DNA of 64,000 bases. Source: Antitrichia curtipendula. Lineage: Eukaryota > Streptophyta > Bryopsida > Hypnales > Leucodontaceae. Made by a program: the position numbers and the translations under genes. Under the pieces are notes generated by a model. The model had not been told where the DNA came from, ran no database searches, and worked only from the letters and a program-made list of their open reading frames with translations. Below, in pieces: positions 47,241-58,538 of this stretch (its first letter is position 1; every line of letters starts with the position of its first letter). The stretch covers positions 12,896,001-12,960,000 of the forward strand of contig OX579639.1 of assembly GCA_951230915.1 (NCBI GenBank), given 5' to 3'.

Positions 47241-48211
47241 CCCCTAAACGTCAGAGGTCCAACCAGGCTTAAAAATTGCCTACCTTTGCAAGTCTGACAA
47301 GTCAAAATTAGAGTAAGTTATGAAGATCTCAACCGTACAATATTGTAGTGTGCATGTTGTAGATGGTGTGGAACAAATTTGGGGTCATTTGACCGTATAG
47401 ATTAAAAGATTATAATGTTTTAGTGTTGAAAAAAGGTGCTGAAATTTCCTTAAAAACACATTTGGAGGTGAAATTCGATTTCTAAACCTACTCAAATGAA
47501 AAAACTTTAAGGTACAAAGTGATTCAAAAACAGAATATATACACTTTGGTGGAAAAAAAATATCATTCTAATGAATCATTGTGTCCGCAAAACGGATTTG
47601 AAATGTCAGAAAACAGTGAAAAAAGTAACAAAAAATCACATCTATGACTGAACCTCCTTCTACAAAAATGCTTCTCAATCACTCATAGCTACTTGGATTG
47701 CTATGAAATTTTAACCACACAAACTAGACTAGTATGCGCAACTTCAACAATAAGTATTATTAGATTTGGACATTGTATGAAGAAGTTATAGGCCGCCGAA
47801 GTTCATTGCAATCCACCAATGTCTGAATTTTGAACTTTGAATTGCTCCCAATCATTCGAAACAACTCGGATTGACATGAAAACTTTACCACAACAATTAG
47901 ACTTCAGTGGAAACCAAATCCAACAAATTTTATTGAAAAAAAACATTAGATTACAAAGATACAAGCCCCCAAAGTTGCAGCCATCAAATGCAGTTTGGTG
48001 AGCTCAAATTGAACCTATAAACTTCGATTGGCTCCCAAAACTATTATACATCTTAGATTGATCTGAAAATTCTATCACACAAACTAGACTAGTATGCAAA
48101 ACTTCTCCAACAAGTTTTATTGAATTTGGACATTGGATACAAAAGTTACAACCCTTTGAATTTGACTTTTAGGCTGTGAGGACGTTTTTCGTTCCCTGTG
48201 ACGTTTAGGGG
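47241..48211. repeat. TTAA-flanked element, 971 bp (copy K)
   Basis: This is the best-preserved member. TTAA lies at 47237-47240 and 48212-48215, and the first 13 bases, CCCCTAAACGTCA, are identical on both ends. The interior contains several related modules with TTATTGAATTTGGACATTG-like words (47745-47775, 47935-47950, 48115-48145). There is no coding sequence. It begins 12 bases after the hAT-like element. Confidence 0.85.
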
Positions 48212-48249
48212 TTAACAATGTTATGAAGGTGAGTCCAGAAACGTGAATA

Positions 48250-48666
48250 AGTAAGGTAGTATGGCCTTAAAGCGCCCATCTTCTTCAGACGGTCCTGTAG
48301 GTAGCTGTAGAATGGATGCCAGGTGATTCTTGAATGGACCTCTTTGGTCTGTTTTGAATTCAAGAAAAAATATTATTTTTATTGTAAGAGCCAATCATTG
48401 TCTTTGGTTTCTGCACATTTCTTTGTAAGTCACAAGAGGACGGATTTTGGGACACCTATGGTCACAAATAGGTGCCTATGACCTGAATCTTTGAAAATTC
48501 ATAAGTAATTCAAAAATGCTTGGAAAAATATGAAACGACTTGGGTTAGATGCCAATTTCATTTTTCTTTCTCTGAAAAATGAGCTAAAAATCTTTTCGTC
48601 CACAGAAAACCATGAAAAAAGCGGACCAGCCTTTAAATGGTCGCTTTCAGAGCAGACTACCTTACT
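48250..48666. repeat. TAAGGTAG-family element, complete, 417 bp
   Basis: The ends AGTAAGGTAGTATGGCCTTA and (complement of right) AGTAAGGTAGTCTGCTCTGA continue into AAAGCG(C/A)CCAT, giving about 28-bp inverted termini. This is the reference copy for the fragments at 8573, 13213, 42998, 44044 and 63888. I do not see a convincing target duplication, so the superfamily is open. Confidence 0.75.
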
Positions 48667-48849
48667 GGCTTGCATGAACTGAAATCCTGGGATTTTCTTC
48701 CCTTACAATTCATGTGAGTCCATCTGTCTGTCACAGTGGAGAGATTAGCTGCTATTTAATACATGTGACACAATTATATCAGACCCACAATTCCTTGAAA
48801 TCAGCAGAAAATTCTCGGATTCAACTCGAGTAAACTAAAGCTCTAAAAA

Positions 48850-49757
48850 CAGCTCCTAAAAAACTGAAGGCCCAAGGCCAATGTCCTGTCAAAAAACACT
48901 CAAAACTGCCAATTATGTTGCGTTCACCAATGAAAACAAAAAATAATAATATTTGTAGAATCTAACCATAAAATTTTGTACCATAGTTGTCTGAGATCAT
49001 GTGGTAAAAATTTCATGAAGTTTGACCATACAAATGGAGAGATATTAACATTCAAAGTTGGAATTTTTTTTAGAACACTAGCCTACAATTTCAGATGACT
49101 TTGATTGCCATTTGTAAAAAAATTTGCACCTTGGACTTTGAATTAAAAATTTAACGTGTTGAAGAAGTGAGTTAAAAGTCTAGGATTTTCTTTTCAAAAA
49201 ACACAGACTTGATTTTCATTCTTTAAAATATTGTTAAGTAGAAGTGGGTCTAAGATTAAAAGAAAAACTAAATCATTAATAGCTCTAAGATAGAATTGAA
49301 ACACAATAATCCCAACAGTGGGATTGTTCTAACAAACAAACTTAACCTTGTCAAACAATTGTTTTTGAAAAATTGTGAATATTGCATTTAGGAATGAGTC
49401 ATATAAGTTATTTTTTCAAGAAGATGTTTAGATTGACCGAATAAAAAGATTGTTCATAACTTTCACATTACTAATCTAAATGGAATGAATAAAAGCTTCA
49501 ACTGTAAACAAAAACATGATATATAGGGGAAAAAAATTAAAAATTTGAAGTTTAAGTTTTTATGGATTTATTTTTCTGCCCAATGACTTGAAGATTATGT
49601 TTAGGATGGCATAACTTTTGCTCATAGGCACCGATTGAAGTAAGAATTATATTCCCACAAAGCTAATACTTTTTTCTATCTTATGAGAAAGTTTCAAAAA
49701 GTTTAATTGAAAATTGAGGTCACAAGAACATGCCCAAAATCCATTTTGCCCAAGATC
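48850..49757. repeat. TTAA-family element, eroded ends (copy E)
   Basis: The interior is homologous in inverse orientation to 2480-3386 and 27437-28331. Near the left is CACTCAAAACTGCCAATTAT; near the right, AAATCCATTTTGCCC. The ends have lost the CCCCTAAA/TTAA signature. A CTTTAGGGAGTTAA string at 49931-49944 may be the displaced right terminus. Confidence 0.6.
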
Positions 49758-51660
49758 CTTCTATATATGACATAAGTGTAGATGTTCATCTTTGGAATTT
49801 TGTGTGAAAAGGGAAGGTTTTGCACATTATTTTGACCACCAATGAGTTTTTTTTTTATTTTTTATGCAAATGACGAGGCAAATGATTTACACAATACCAA
49901 AAAAGATAATTTTCATGGCGATTAACTTGTCTTTAGGGAGTTAATTCTTTCACCCTAATAGGAGGAGACCTCTTATCAAAAAAAGATCTTGATTTTTGAA
50001 CCAACTAGTGTATTCTTTATTTCTACTTCCATCACTCAAACACTTTTTGCCCTCAACACCCTTGTATGATTACGAATGAAGGAATAGTCCAAATTTCCAA
50101 ATTGTAAAAATGTATAATAAAATATAATTTGGAATGATAATTTAATGTTGACTTTGGAATAGAAGTTGTAAAATACAATTGAGGTATTGAGTTTTAATTA
50201 TAGTGAATTGATAGGTTTATTATTGTTTTTATTAATTTAATAAACATTTGAAGGGTGATTTTTTGAACTAGAGAAAATATATTTTGGGGATAAAACACAT
50301 TTGCACCATTTGAAGTATAGAGCATTTTTAAATATAGGTTTTGAAAATGTGTATTGCATATTTGTTAGAAAATTAAAATAAGAATTTACAAATTTTAGGT
50401 GGATGAACAAAAATAATGTGCTTGGAACATATTATTTTGCATTCATACATTGTACAAAATTTGAATGCTCGGTCCTTGAGGGATAAAATGAGGCATTGGA
50501 AGAAGTCATTGATCAAATATCATTATACAAATTCAACATATTGGAGGTCATTACATTCTTTTCAACATGTATGTAATCTTGATTTATAGTGATTCTACTA
50601 TTAATTATTGGTGTTCTGCTATGTTGAACTTCAAAATTAATATCTCTCCATCCTAGAGGCCAAAGTTCACAACATTGTAAACTAATGAAGCATTGATTTC
50701 TAAAATATTGTTGAAGCACCCAAGAATATAGCTCAAAAGAAGAATCAATCTTATTGTAAATCAAGGAATTAAGTATCTAGATTTGAATTTGTTTATTTAT
50801 TGAATTGCAAAAAGTGGCAATGAATAATGATTATGGAAGCCCATACTGTTGTGTCAAAATTATAAATTAATTTCTAAATTTCTATAATTGGAACTGTCTT
50901 TGCCAAATTTCTATAATCCGAATTGTCTTTGCCAAATTTCATGATACTTCCATTTCTATGCATGTAGGGAAGAAATACATTTAAAGAGTACCTTTTCCTT
51001 TTTGTCAAACTAGATGCAATAAAAAAATTATAGTCCATTGTTAAAAATAGTTTTCCAAAAATTATAAAGTTTTCTCCTTGCTTTTTATAATCTTCTTTCT
51101 AAAATTTTGATGGTCAACAATCCCAATTTTCCTCTTGCAAATATTGCAAATTTCTATATAGAATTCCAACAAATCTTTTGTCAATTAGAATTGCAAAATT
51201 TGGTTGATTTTTGTATATGGAAACTCATGCTTAGTTACCGTAGTTAACCCAACAACATTGGAACAACCAATTTTTGGTTGGTTTAGTGACTTTGTGAGGG
51301 CATGTAGGATAAAAATGCATTCTTTCATCCAATTATTTTTTGAAGGAGGTGCTCAAATATACAATTTAAGAATGGGATTGATTATTGTCTCATTGTCATT
51401 TTTTAGACTTTTCTAAATATGAAGATGCTCGGTCCATGAATCACCGTGTAGTGTATTTTGAGATGTCTTAAGTTTTGTTCTTGATATGAATTTTAGTCAT
51501 AAAAACAATCTTTTAGAATTTGAGTGTAGTAATGAATTGAAGCTAACCAAGTGTAGTTCTCATTCCAATTTGAATTTTTTTTAAATAAAATATTTTATTG
51601 CAATTTAACCTTTTGGCATGTCACCAAGGAATGCTAATTTTTTTAATTTTACAATGGGGA
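49758..51660. other. AT-rich gene-free stretch
   Basis: No gene is recognised. A short local duplication, TTTGCCAAATTTCTATAAT / TTTGCCAAATTTCATGATA, lies at 50900-50945. The rest is unassigned. Confidence 0.45.
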
Positions 51661-51836
51661 GTGCTAGAATGTGAGTATAGAATTTATGAGCCTAGGAGCC
51701 TAGGAGTTTATATTATAAACACCTTCTATGGTTATAGGTACTTATAATATAGACTCTTTCTATGTAATAGTGTACATACCTACAACTAGGTTCAAGGCTC
51801 ATAGGCTTACGACTCTACGCTCATGCATTAGCATCA
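51661..51836. repeat. MITE-like element with TGCTA-type ends, copy 2
   Basis: The left end GTGCTAGAATGTGAGTATAG and the complement of the right end ATGCTAATGCATGAGCGTAG are imperfect inverted repeats. They extend into a second pairing, TGAGCCTAGGAGCC / TAAGCCTATGAGCC. It is related to 1202-1430. Confidence 0.55.
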
Positions 51837-53214
51837 TTAAGTTTTACAATACATAGTAAATATTTTGTACCATGATTTTTTCAACTATTATTTACATCTA
51901 TGAAGAAAATTTTAGATTTTTGGAGCGTATTTTGTAATTGATATAGTTTTTTCACTTAAATTAAAAAATTCACAGTAATTTTAAATTTTCACAAAAAAAT
52001 CCACAATTTTTATGATTTTTAGAAGGCATGTAATTACATCTTTTAAAAAATAAAATAAATCACATAAAGATGAAAAATGGGGGCATACTTAGAGAGGAAG
52101 TTTGAAGTTTGTAAAAAGTGATTATAGCTAGGCCAATCCTTACAGGGATAATAGAACACTCTTCTTTAACATATTATTTATATTACATCCTAAGTCCTAA
52201 CTTTCTAAGGTCCACTTCAAGGCCATATTCCAACTTCCTTGATTTAATAGAGGGTGAATAAAAAAATATCAAATGTGGAACTTGATATTTCATAGTGTGA
52301 AGGCCAAAGTTCCAATTGTAAGTCCACATTTGTCTCTTGCATAATATTTTATATCAATTAAATGCCCCCAAAATGGATTAAAAAGTCAAAATTTTAAATT
52401 TTTAGGCAATTTTTGCATCAAATTTGCTTTGAATAAAATTGGATAGAATTCAAGCTAATGAAGGTGGTTTAGATGGTGATTTTTTTCTATTTTACATTCA
52501 AAATAATAATTGGGATTTGGAGGCTATGCTGGGTCTCTACTTTCACTAATCCTAAAAGGGACTGAAAACCCTTTGCGGCTATATAGTATGTTATGAATCC
52601 AATGGTATTTGACTAGAAAATTATTGACCAAATACTATTCAATATAAAGTAAATTAATCATCATGGTAGTATGTAAATAACAATGTATCATAATTCATGT
52701 AGTAAACCACAATTGAAGAAATTATAAGGCTAAATACTGGTCATAAAAAAAGAAACTCTAAGAGCCTTTGAAGGGCTAAATTCAATTCGGCCTCCAAGTC
52801 CCACTTTCTTGGTGCAAAAACTCCTCAAAAGTGCCATTGTAGAACTTGGGATTTGGGACATAGTGTGAAGCTCAAAGCCCCAATTTTCAGCTCTCCACCG
52901 ATCAAATTTTTGAGAATTTATTAGTTGAACTTGGGACTTGGGAACATAGTGTGAAAAGGCCGTGAGTTCCATACTTGGCTGTTCCAACGAAGCCATTGAA
53001 AGCCTGGGTGGCTCCTCCCAAATTAGCACCCGGCATTTCCCAGAAGATTTAAATTCAGTCAAGCTCATTAGTGTCCAGGGCCGCGGGCCAAGCGCAGACG
53101 TGCATTAGCGGGCTTCTGGCCAGCATTGATGAACTTGGCGGACGGAGCCCCGGCTAAATTCTTCTACCAAATCAGTCCCCAATCCAGAAATTCAAAATTT
53201 CTAGTCCACACCCC
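51837..53214. other. Gene-free stretch with one local direct repeat
   Basis: No gene is seen. GAACTTGGGATTTGGGACATAG at 52839-52860 recurs as GAACTTGGGACTTGGGAACATAG at 52927-52949, followed on both sides by TGTGAA. The 112-codon minus-strand frame covering it (52730-53068) contains that repeat and has no family resemblance. Confidence 0.45.
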
Positions 53215-53222
53215 TTCATCAG

Positions 53223-53458
53223 GGCCGGGGTGAACTGACCCCCTCGCTCGTACTGCCAAAGTCCATCCAGGGGTGCACATAAAAAAAAGCCCCCTATTTT
53301 GTACCGTGTAAAATCTATTTTCTAGAATCCCCCTAGCTAATTTGGGGCCTCTGATTGCAAATATGAATTCAGAATTTGCAAAAAAATTCATGCATGGAAA
53401 ATAAAAAAATACAGGGTTTTCCCAGGGGTACGAGCGAGGGGGTCAGTTCACCACGGCC
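53223..53458. mobile_element. hAT-like MITE, copy 2, perfect 8-bp target duplication
   Basis: The 236-bp element begins GGCCGGGGTGAACTGACCCC, and the right end is its near-perfect complement (one change: CCACGGCC). The octamer TTCATCAG lies directly outside both ends (53215-53222 and 53459-53466). An 8-bp duplication is characteristic of hAT transposons. It is inverted relative to 46992-47228. Confidence 0.88.
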
Positions 53459-53466
53459 TTCATCAG

Positions 53467-54905
53467 TGTGAAAAACTGAACCTTACCTCCGAAGGAAGCC
53501 TTCTCCTGAGAGGCACCCGGACTCTCTGTTCTGTCGTTGATTACCTGTTCCCGTGGGCCTGGGTTCTCTCGTCAGTTTGGTCGCTTCTCTGTTCTGTTTT
53601 GGTTTCCGTTGTTTTAAAAAAAGAAAAGTAGTAGAAAATTGCCGAGGACTGAGTTCTCTGGTTCGATGTACATTTTCCCCTTTTCAATGGTAATTGTCGA
53701 TGTGTTTCAAGAAAAGAAACACCCAACTGAACCTCCCTCATTGAATTGCAATGGATTTCCATTTGTTCAAAACAACAAAAAACAAAACAAAAACAAAAAC
53801 AAAACAAGAACTCCCTCTCTATATCAGTCCCGAGGAGAGTTCATTCCAGGCCGGCTTCATGGGCCAGCGTGCAGGCCGGACATTTATTGGTTCACTGGCC
53901 TCCAAGGGGAAACCACAGCAAAATGTGGCGACCGGCCAAAACAGCGCCCCTCCGCTAAACTGGCCGAAGTCCACTCCCAGCGCTGCTCAATTTGGGACAA
54001 CAATTCATTAGCCAGGGCTTGCCAGGCCACTAATACGCAGTCCCTCCCCCGATTTTGGGGGGCCAGCCCGTGCGCTTGGATGGTAGCCAGCAGTAGCCAC
54101 CTTGTTAATTAAGTTCGCCTTTTTGAATGGCAAGTTTAGCAAGCCCTGAGCCTCACTCGATCGGCTTCAGTCACCTGGCTTGCATGGCTGCGGAGACGGA
54201 CGGACGGAACGGAACCAGCTTGGCTTCGCTCTGGCTTCTACAACAGCTCATTAAAACTTAGTACTTGGGCTCAGGGAAATTTGGGGACTAATGAGCGTTT
54301 TTAGCTTGGAATTAAAGTTTAATTCAGGGTGTTTGAAGCTAAAACGAGGGATGATGGTGTGAGCATGGCCATGATCGATCAAGCCCCGACGGATCGGAGA
54401 CTGCACCTTCAGTTCGGTGTGTCAGGGTAGTAGTGGAGAAAAAGCTCCAAGTTAAGTTACAAAATTGATTAATAAGGTTCAGTTTGATTAGTGAATGACG
54501 GAGTTGTGACTTGAGGCTTTTACGTTGGGTAGATTGCTATATCTGGATTCTGGAATTTTATTTAGAAGCCCAGGCTTTAAAAGCTATGAGAATTCACCCT
54601 TCTTTTCACTCTTCTTACATCTAGATGGAAACACAAAAAAAAAAAAAAAAAGTTTCACATTCATAGTAAAAAGTATGCATAGTGCTTGCTATGAAGTCCC
54701 AAACACCAAGGGATCTTCTTTGCGTAGTTTAATTTTTTGAGGATTTCTTCTTGCAAAGGAGATGCTAAGTACATTTTGAATACTAAAGTTGGACTAAAAT
54801 TTTGACCTTTTTTCATCCATTAGAATCATGATATGTTTAGACTAAAAAATAAACCACATTTTAAATTTTAAAATAGTTTAATTGATCATATGGTATAGTG
54901 GGTGA
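53467..54905. other. Less AT-rich stretch, no recognised gene
   Basis: Reading frames of up to 157 codons (+ 53639-54112) occur, but their composition and lack of conserved motifs argue against a gene. An AACAAAAAC-type repeat lies near 53768-53805. The function of this island is unknown. Confidence 0.35.
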
Positions 54906-55022
54906 CCTCCCCTTCAGGCCTTCCTTGTGATATGAGAGCCCAACCGCCCGGGCCTGAAGAGGAGGGTGGAGCTCGAGCTTGAAGGCTAGGGCTCTCACAT
55001 CACAAGAGGCCCGAGGGGGAGA
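54906..55022. repeat. Foldback element with 34-bp arms
   Basis: The left arm 54906-54941 (CTCCCCTTCAGGCC, then CTTGTGATATGAGAGCCC) pairs with the right arm 54987-55021 (GGGCTCTCACATCACAAG, then AGGCCCGAGGGGGAG), with few mismatches and a GC-rich 45-base loop. RNA from either strand would form a long hairpin. No target duplication is obvious. Confidence 0.7.
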
Positions 55023-55146
55023 AGGCTCTCACTGCATTGCTCTAAGCAGCCAAGAAGAAATAGTGTCACAACGTGGAAGATGAATCTTATAGTGCTTAGC
55101 ATCGTAAGTAGTGTCAAGGAGTGTAACGCAGGCCATTTAACCATAT

Positions 55147-56511
55147 ATGGTAGAACCACCTATAGTCGACCACTAAACCCCTAAACGTCGGAGACTATGT
55201 TTTCACCAAAAACAGTCCAAAACTGCCATTTCTGATACAAGCACCAAATTTTAGATGAAAAAAATTAATTTTGGACCAAGTAACTGTAGGATCTTGTAGT
55301 AAACTAGTTTGGGAATATGTGGAAAAAATTTCAGAATTTTTCACCGTGTAGATTGCAAGATTTTATCGTTTGAAGTGACAAAACTCATTTTTTAGCCCTG
55401 TAAAAATACGGGCAGCTGCACTTCACAAGGTCACATTTGTATGAAAAAATCTCCAAAATGATTGTGCTTCTTTGGATTCATTCTTCAAGGCAAGTTGGCT
55501 ACATGCTTAAAAATTTTAGATCATTTGGAATTGTACAACATATAGAAAAAGTATAGCAAGTAGAAAGAAGTAGAGAATGATTCAAAACAGTAAATTGTTA
55601 AGAATTTAATTATAAAATTGAAAAATTCTAATCCCAACGGTGGTAATATAGTAATAAATAATTTACATTATATGCTTCTTTTTTTTCAAAAAATACTAAA
55701 AATTGAGTTAAATTAAGGACTCCAAAGTTTATTTTTGAGTAGGGAATCCATAACTACCCACAAACTAGAGCACCTCATAACTTTCAACTCATAAATCAAA
55801 ATGGAATGATTCAAAGCTTTCCAAGTACATATATAAATCTAAAGAGCCAATTTCAAATTTTTATTTTTGAAATAAGTTTTTTTTAGATTTTTTAGATTTT
55901 TTTCTTGGGCTGCCCGTCGAGCATTGAAAATTACAGATCATGCAATAACTTTTGAACAATGAAGTCAAAAGTTATGAAAATTTCTGGGCCTTAAAGATAA
56001 ACCTTGTCCCCATATTGTGTGAAAATTTCAGCAAAAAACAATAAACACTCCATACGCAATGAGCTGCCCAAAATCGCTATGTTGCCAGAAAAGGCAATTT
56101 GGATGTTTAGGGGTTAAGCAATTCCGCATATGTTCTGGAGTAGTAGAAGGCAATGTGAATTTACAGCCCTGCAGGAAGATAGAAATGATGGACATTGCCA
56201 AATTTTCATGATTTTTTTCCTTAAAATTGAATTTACTATGAATTTTGGAAGCCAAAAGTTGGCCTCAACCCATACCCAAGATATAGAGTCGTCCAATTTC
56301 GACCATTCCATAACTACTTTCCCACTCACTGCTTACTACTTTCTTGCTCACTAAATCAAGACATGTGTTGTGACTTTATAGTGCCAATCTTGCAAAAGAG
56401 AACAAATCACATTCCAAACTATGGTTGGAATTTGTACCAGATTTGGTTGGAAATAGTTGCACCCTACATGTTGGTTATTGGTGGCCGGTTGGTAATGGGT
56501 GGTTCTACCAT
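55147..56511. repeat. GGTAGA-ended host element carrying a nested TTAA element
   Basis: Terminal inverted repeats: left ATGGTAGAACCACCTATAGT, right (complement) ATGGTAGAACCACCCATTAC. The body outside the nested insert (56118-56511) aligns with 41071-41712. It carries the nested element 55178-56113 at the position matching the empty TTAA at 3537-3540. Confidence 0.75.
55178..56113. repeat. TTAA-flanked element nested in a host element, 936 bp (copy G)
   Basis: The right flank is TTAA (56114-56117); the left flank is TAAA, a one-base change. The ends CCCCTAAACGTCGGAG and (complement of right) CCCCTAAACATCCAAATTGC share nine bases. The interior is homologous to 44650-45537 and more distantly to 40269-41066, in the same orientation within the host. 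Confidence 0.78.
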
Positions 56512-56555
56512 AATGGAGGGAGATTTGTATAGGAAATCAACAACTCAGTGCTTAA

Positions 56556-57134
56556 CCCCTAAAGCCCCAAGGGTGTTTTTTGTCAAAAACCACTCAAAAT
56601 ACCACTTATGTTATATTCACTTAAGGAAACCAATTTTTTTGTTTTTTTGGAAATTTAACCATAGGATCTTGTACTTAACTTGTCTGAGATCGTGTGGTAG
56701 AAATTTCATCAAATTTCACCGTACGGATTGGAAGATATCAGCATCCAAATTTGAACAAAAAGCTTTTTTTCAAGAAGATGCTTAAATTGCTCGAAAAACT
56801 AAGATTGTCCATAACTTTTTCATCCCTAGTCCAAATAGAATGAATCAAAGCTTCACGTATAGGTAAGAACATAATATTTTAGGAAAAAAATAATAATAAA
56901 ATATTTTGACTTTTTATAATTTTTTTGGGGGCTGCCCGCCAATCTCCATTTCTTGCTCATTGTGCCATAACTTTTTCATCCGGCATCCGATTGAAACAAA
57001 AATTATATATCTACAAAGTTCTTATAAATCTACACAACCTCAAAAAATCTCAAAAAATTTCACTTCAAATTGAGACAATAAGAACCTATGCAGACCCAAA
57101 TTGTCCCCTGAGGGGACAAGTGGAGTTTTAGGGG
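56556..57134. repeat. TTAA-flanked element, 579 bp (copy F)
   Basis: TTAA lies at 56552-56555 and 57135-57138. The ends are CCCCTAAAGCCCCAAGGG and (complement of right) CCCCTAAAACTCCACTTGTC. It is a close sister of the 581-bp copy at 28556-29136 in the same orientation. It is non-coding. Confidence 0.85.
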
Positions 57135-57138
57135 TTAA

Positions 57139-58307
57139 TGGTCTTCTTAGGGGTCATTTCTTTGGTCTACACATACTATGTTTCGACTAGTGGATTAGCA
57201 TTTATTTAGGTTGAATCTGTTTCATCCATTTTAATTTAAAGCTGATTTTCACTACAAGCATTCAATTGTTGACTGCACAATGATACGAAAAGCAGCCAAT
57301 CCCACTCCCTCCTACAGTTTTGTAGCAAATTTAAAGCGCTCCCCAAGTCCACCCCTTGAATCGGTATACTGTAGCCCATGACTTACCCCTCCTCCCCCCA
57401 TTTATTGCTTAGTGTCACCCAAGTACCAAGCATTGGTTGGTGATGCTGACTTTGGGAAAAAGAAGGGGTTTCAATCATGTAAACGGTCCATCCAATGTGA
57501 GAGGCCGAACCTGCAATTTCCAGCAATCCGGGTGGAAACAGTCGACAGCGAGCCAATCCCCCAGTTCCCAACCCCAGTTTGAATGGTTCCTCCTTCCGTC
57601 CTGGCTTATGTACACACAGTTCCAGGTCCAGTTTCATGGATTCACGAATCTGGAACATTGATGAGTGTAATCACATGGCAATCAGTGCCGGGCCGGGGTG
57701 CTGGAAACTTTGCATTGGGGAAGCAATCAGTTCCAGTTGGGGCCGGGATAAAACCGGTAATTCCACCAATCGCAGCAGGATTCCAAGACGCTCGTGTGAA
57801 TGATGATGAGTTAGTGTGATTCTCCGGAGGAGTAGCTGGGTCACATCTGCGGCAATTAAGTACAGTGAGTTCCATACGTACAGTGATCGCTCAGTTGCAA
57901 ACTTCCATACGGGTAAGTCCGTCACTGCTGTAACAGGTAAGTTCCGTCCGTCACTGTAGGATCGATGCGTACCTTGCTTTAATTTTGCCGTGAATGGGAT
58001 TTTTTTAATTTTGCGTGACGGCGAATAGTGTGGCGCAGAGGTCGGAGAGGAGCCTTAGAATACCGTATCGGTAGTGGAATCTTCATGCATGGCTGGAAGA
58101 TGCCTGCTGTTGGCTTGTTTTGCTTTTTTCATGAAAGAGAGAGCTTTCGTGCTAGCCTGTGAGTGGCTTGGAAGGAGTTTGCGCGCTTGCTGGAAAATAA
58201 TTGACAAATTGATCAGTGAGAAACTAGATGGAGAATGGGGAGTAGAAAGTGACTTGGATAATAATTTGCATGAATAGCATTAAAGCAGAGATTTCCTCCC
58301 CCCCCCC
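57139..58307. other. Less AT-rich stretch, unrecognised
   Basis: A 78-codon + frame at 57583-57819 (HTVPGPVSWIHESGTL and so on) has protein-like composition and an in-frame TGA just before its ATG. I cannot place it in a family, and short frames also occur on the opposite strand. A direct repeat, GTAAGTTCCGTCCGTCACTG / GTAAGTCCGTCACTGCTG, lies at 57913-57956. Possibly a degraded exon. Confidence 0.3.
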
Positions 58308-58315
58308 TTTTTTTT

Positions 58316-58530
58316 GGCCAGGGTGAATTGACCCCCTCGCTCGGCCCTGTGGACAAACCCTGTTTTCTGCACATGATTTTTTTTGCAAATTTTGAATTCA
58401 TATTTGCGATTAGAGGCCCCCAATTTGTTAAACAAAGTCAAGAATATATCCTGGAACTGCCAAAAATACGGGGCTTTTTTTCACATGCACCCCTGGTAAG
58501 GCCGAGCGAGGGGGTCAATCCACCCCGATC
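58316..58530. mobile_element. hAT-like MITE, copy 3
   Basis: The 215-bp element starts GGCCAGGGTGAATTGACCCC and ends with the complement GGGGTCAATCCACCCCGATC. It is flanked on both sides by exactly eight T (58308-58315 and 58531-58538), an 8-bp target duplication of low complexity. The middle shares TTTGAATTCATATTTGCGAT with copies 1 and 2. Confidence 0.8.
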
Positions 58531-58538
58531 TTTTTTTT

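Noticed and set aside
47059..47247. Recurring frame beginning MNFFANSEFIFAIRGPKLAR, also at 53164-53391 and, in part, 58328-58570
   Set aside because: It sits inside the hAT-like MITE and runs through its terminal repeat. Conservation reflects the element, and the frame is altered in the third copy.
52730..53068. 112-codon minus-strand frame
   Set aside because: Contains a local direct repeat, shows no conserved motif and lacks neighbouring exons.
53639..54112. 157-codon frame
   Set aside because: Low-complexity Asn/Lys run from an AAACAAAAAC repeat and no conserved motif; overlapping frames are equally open.
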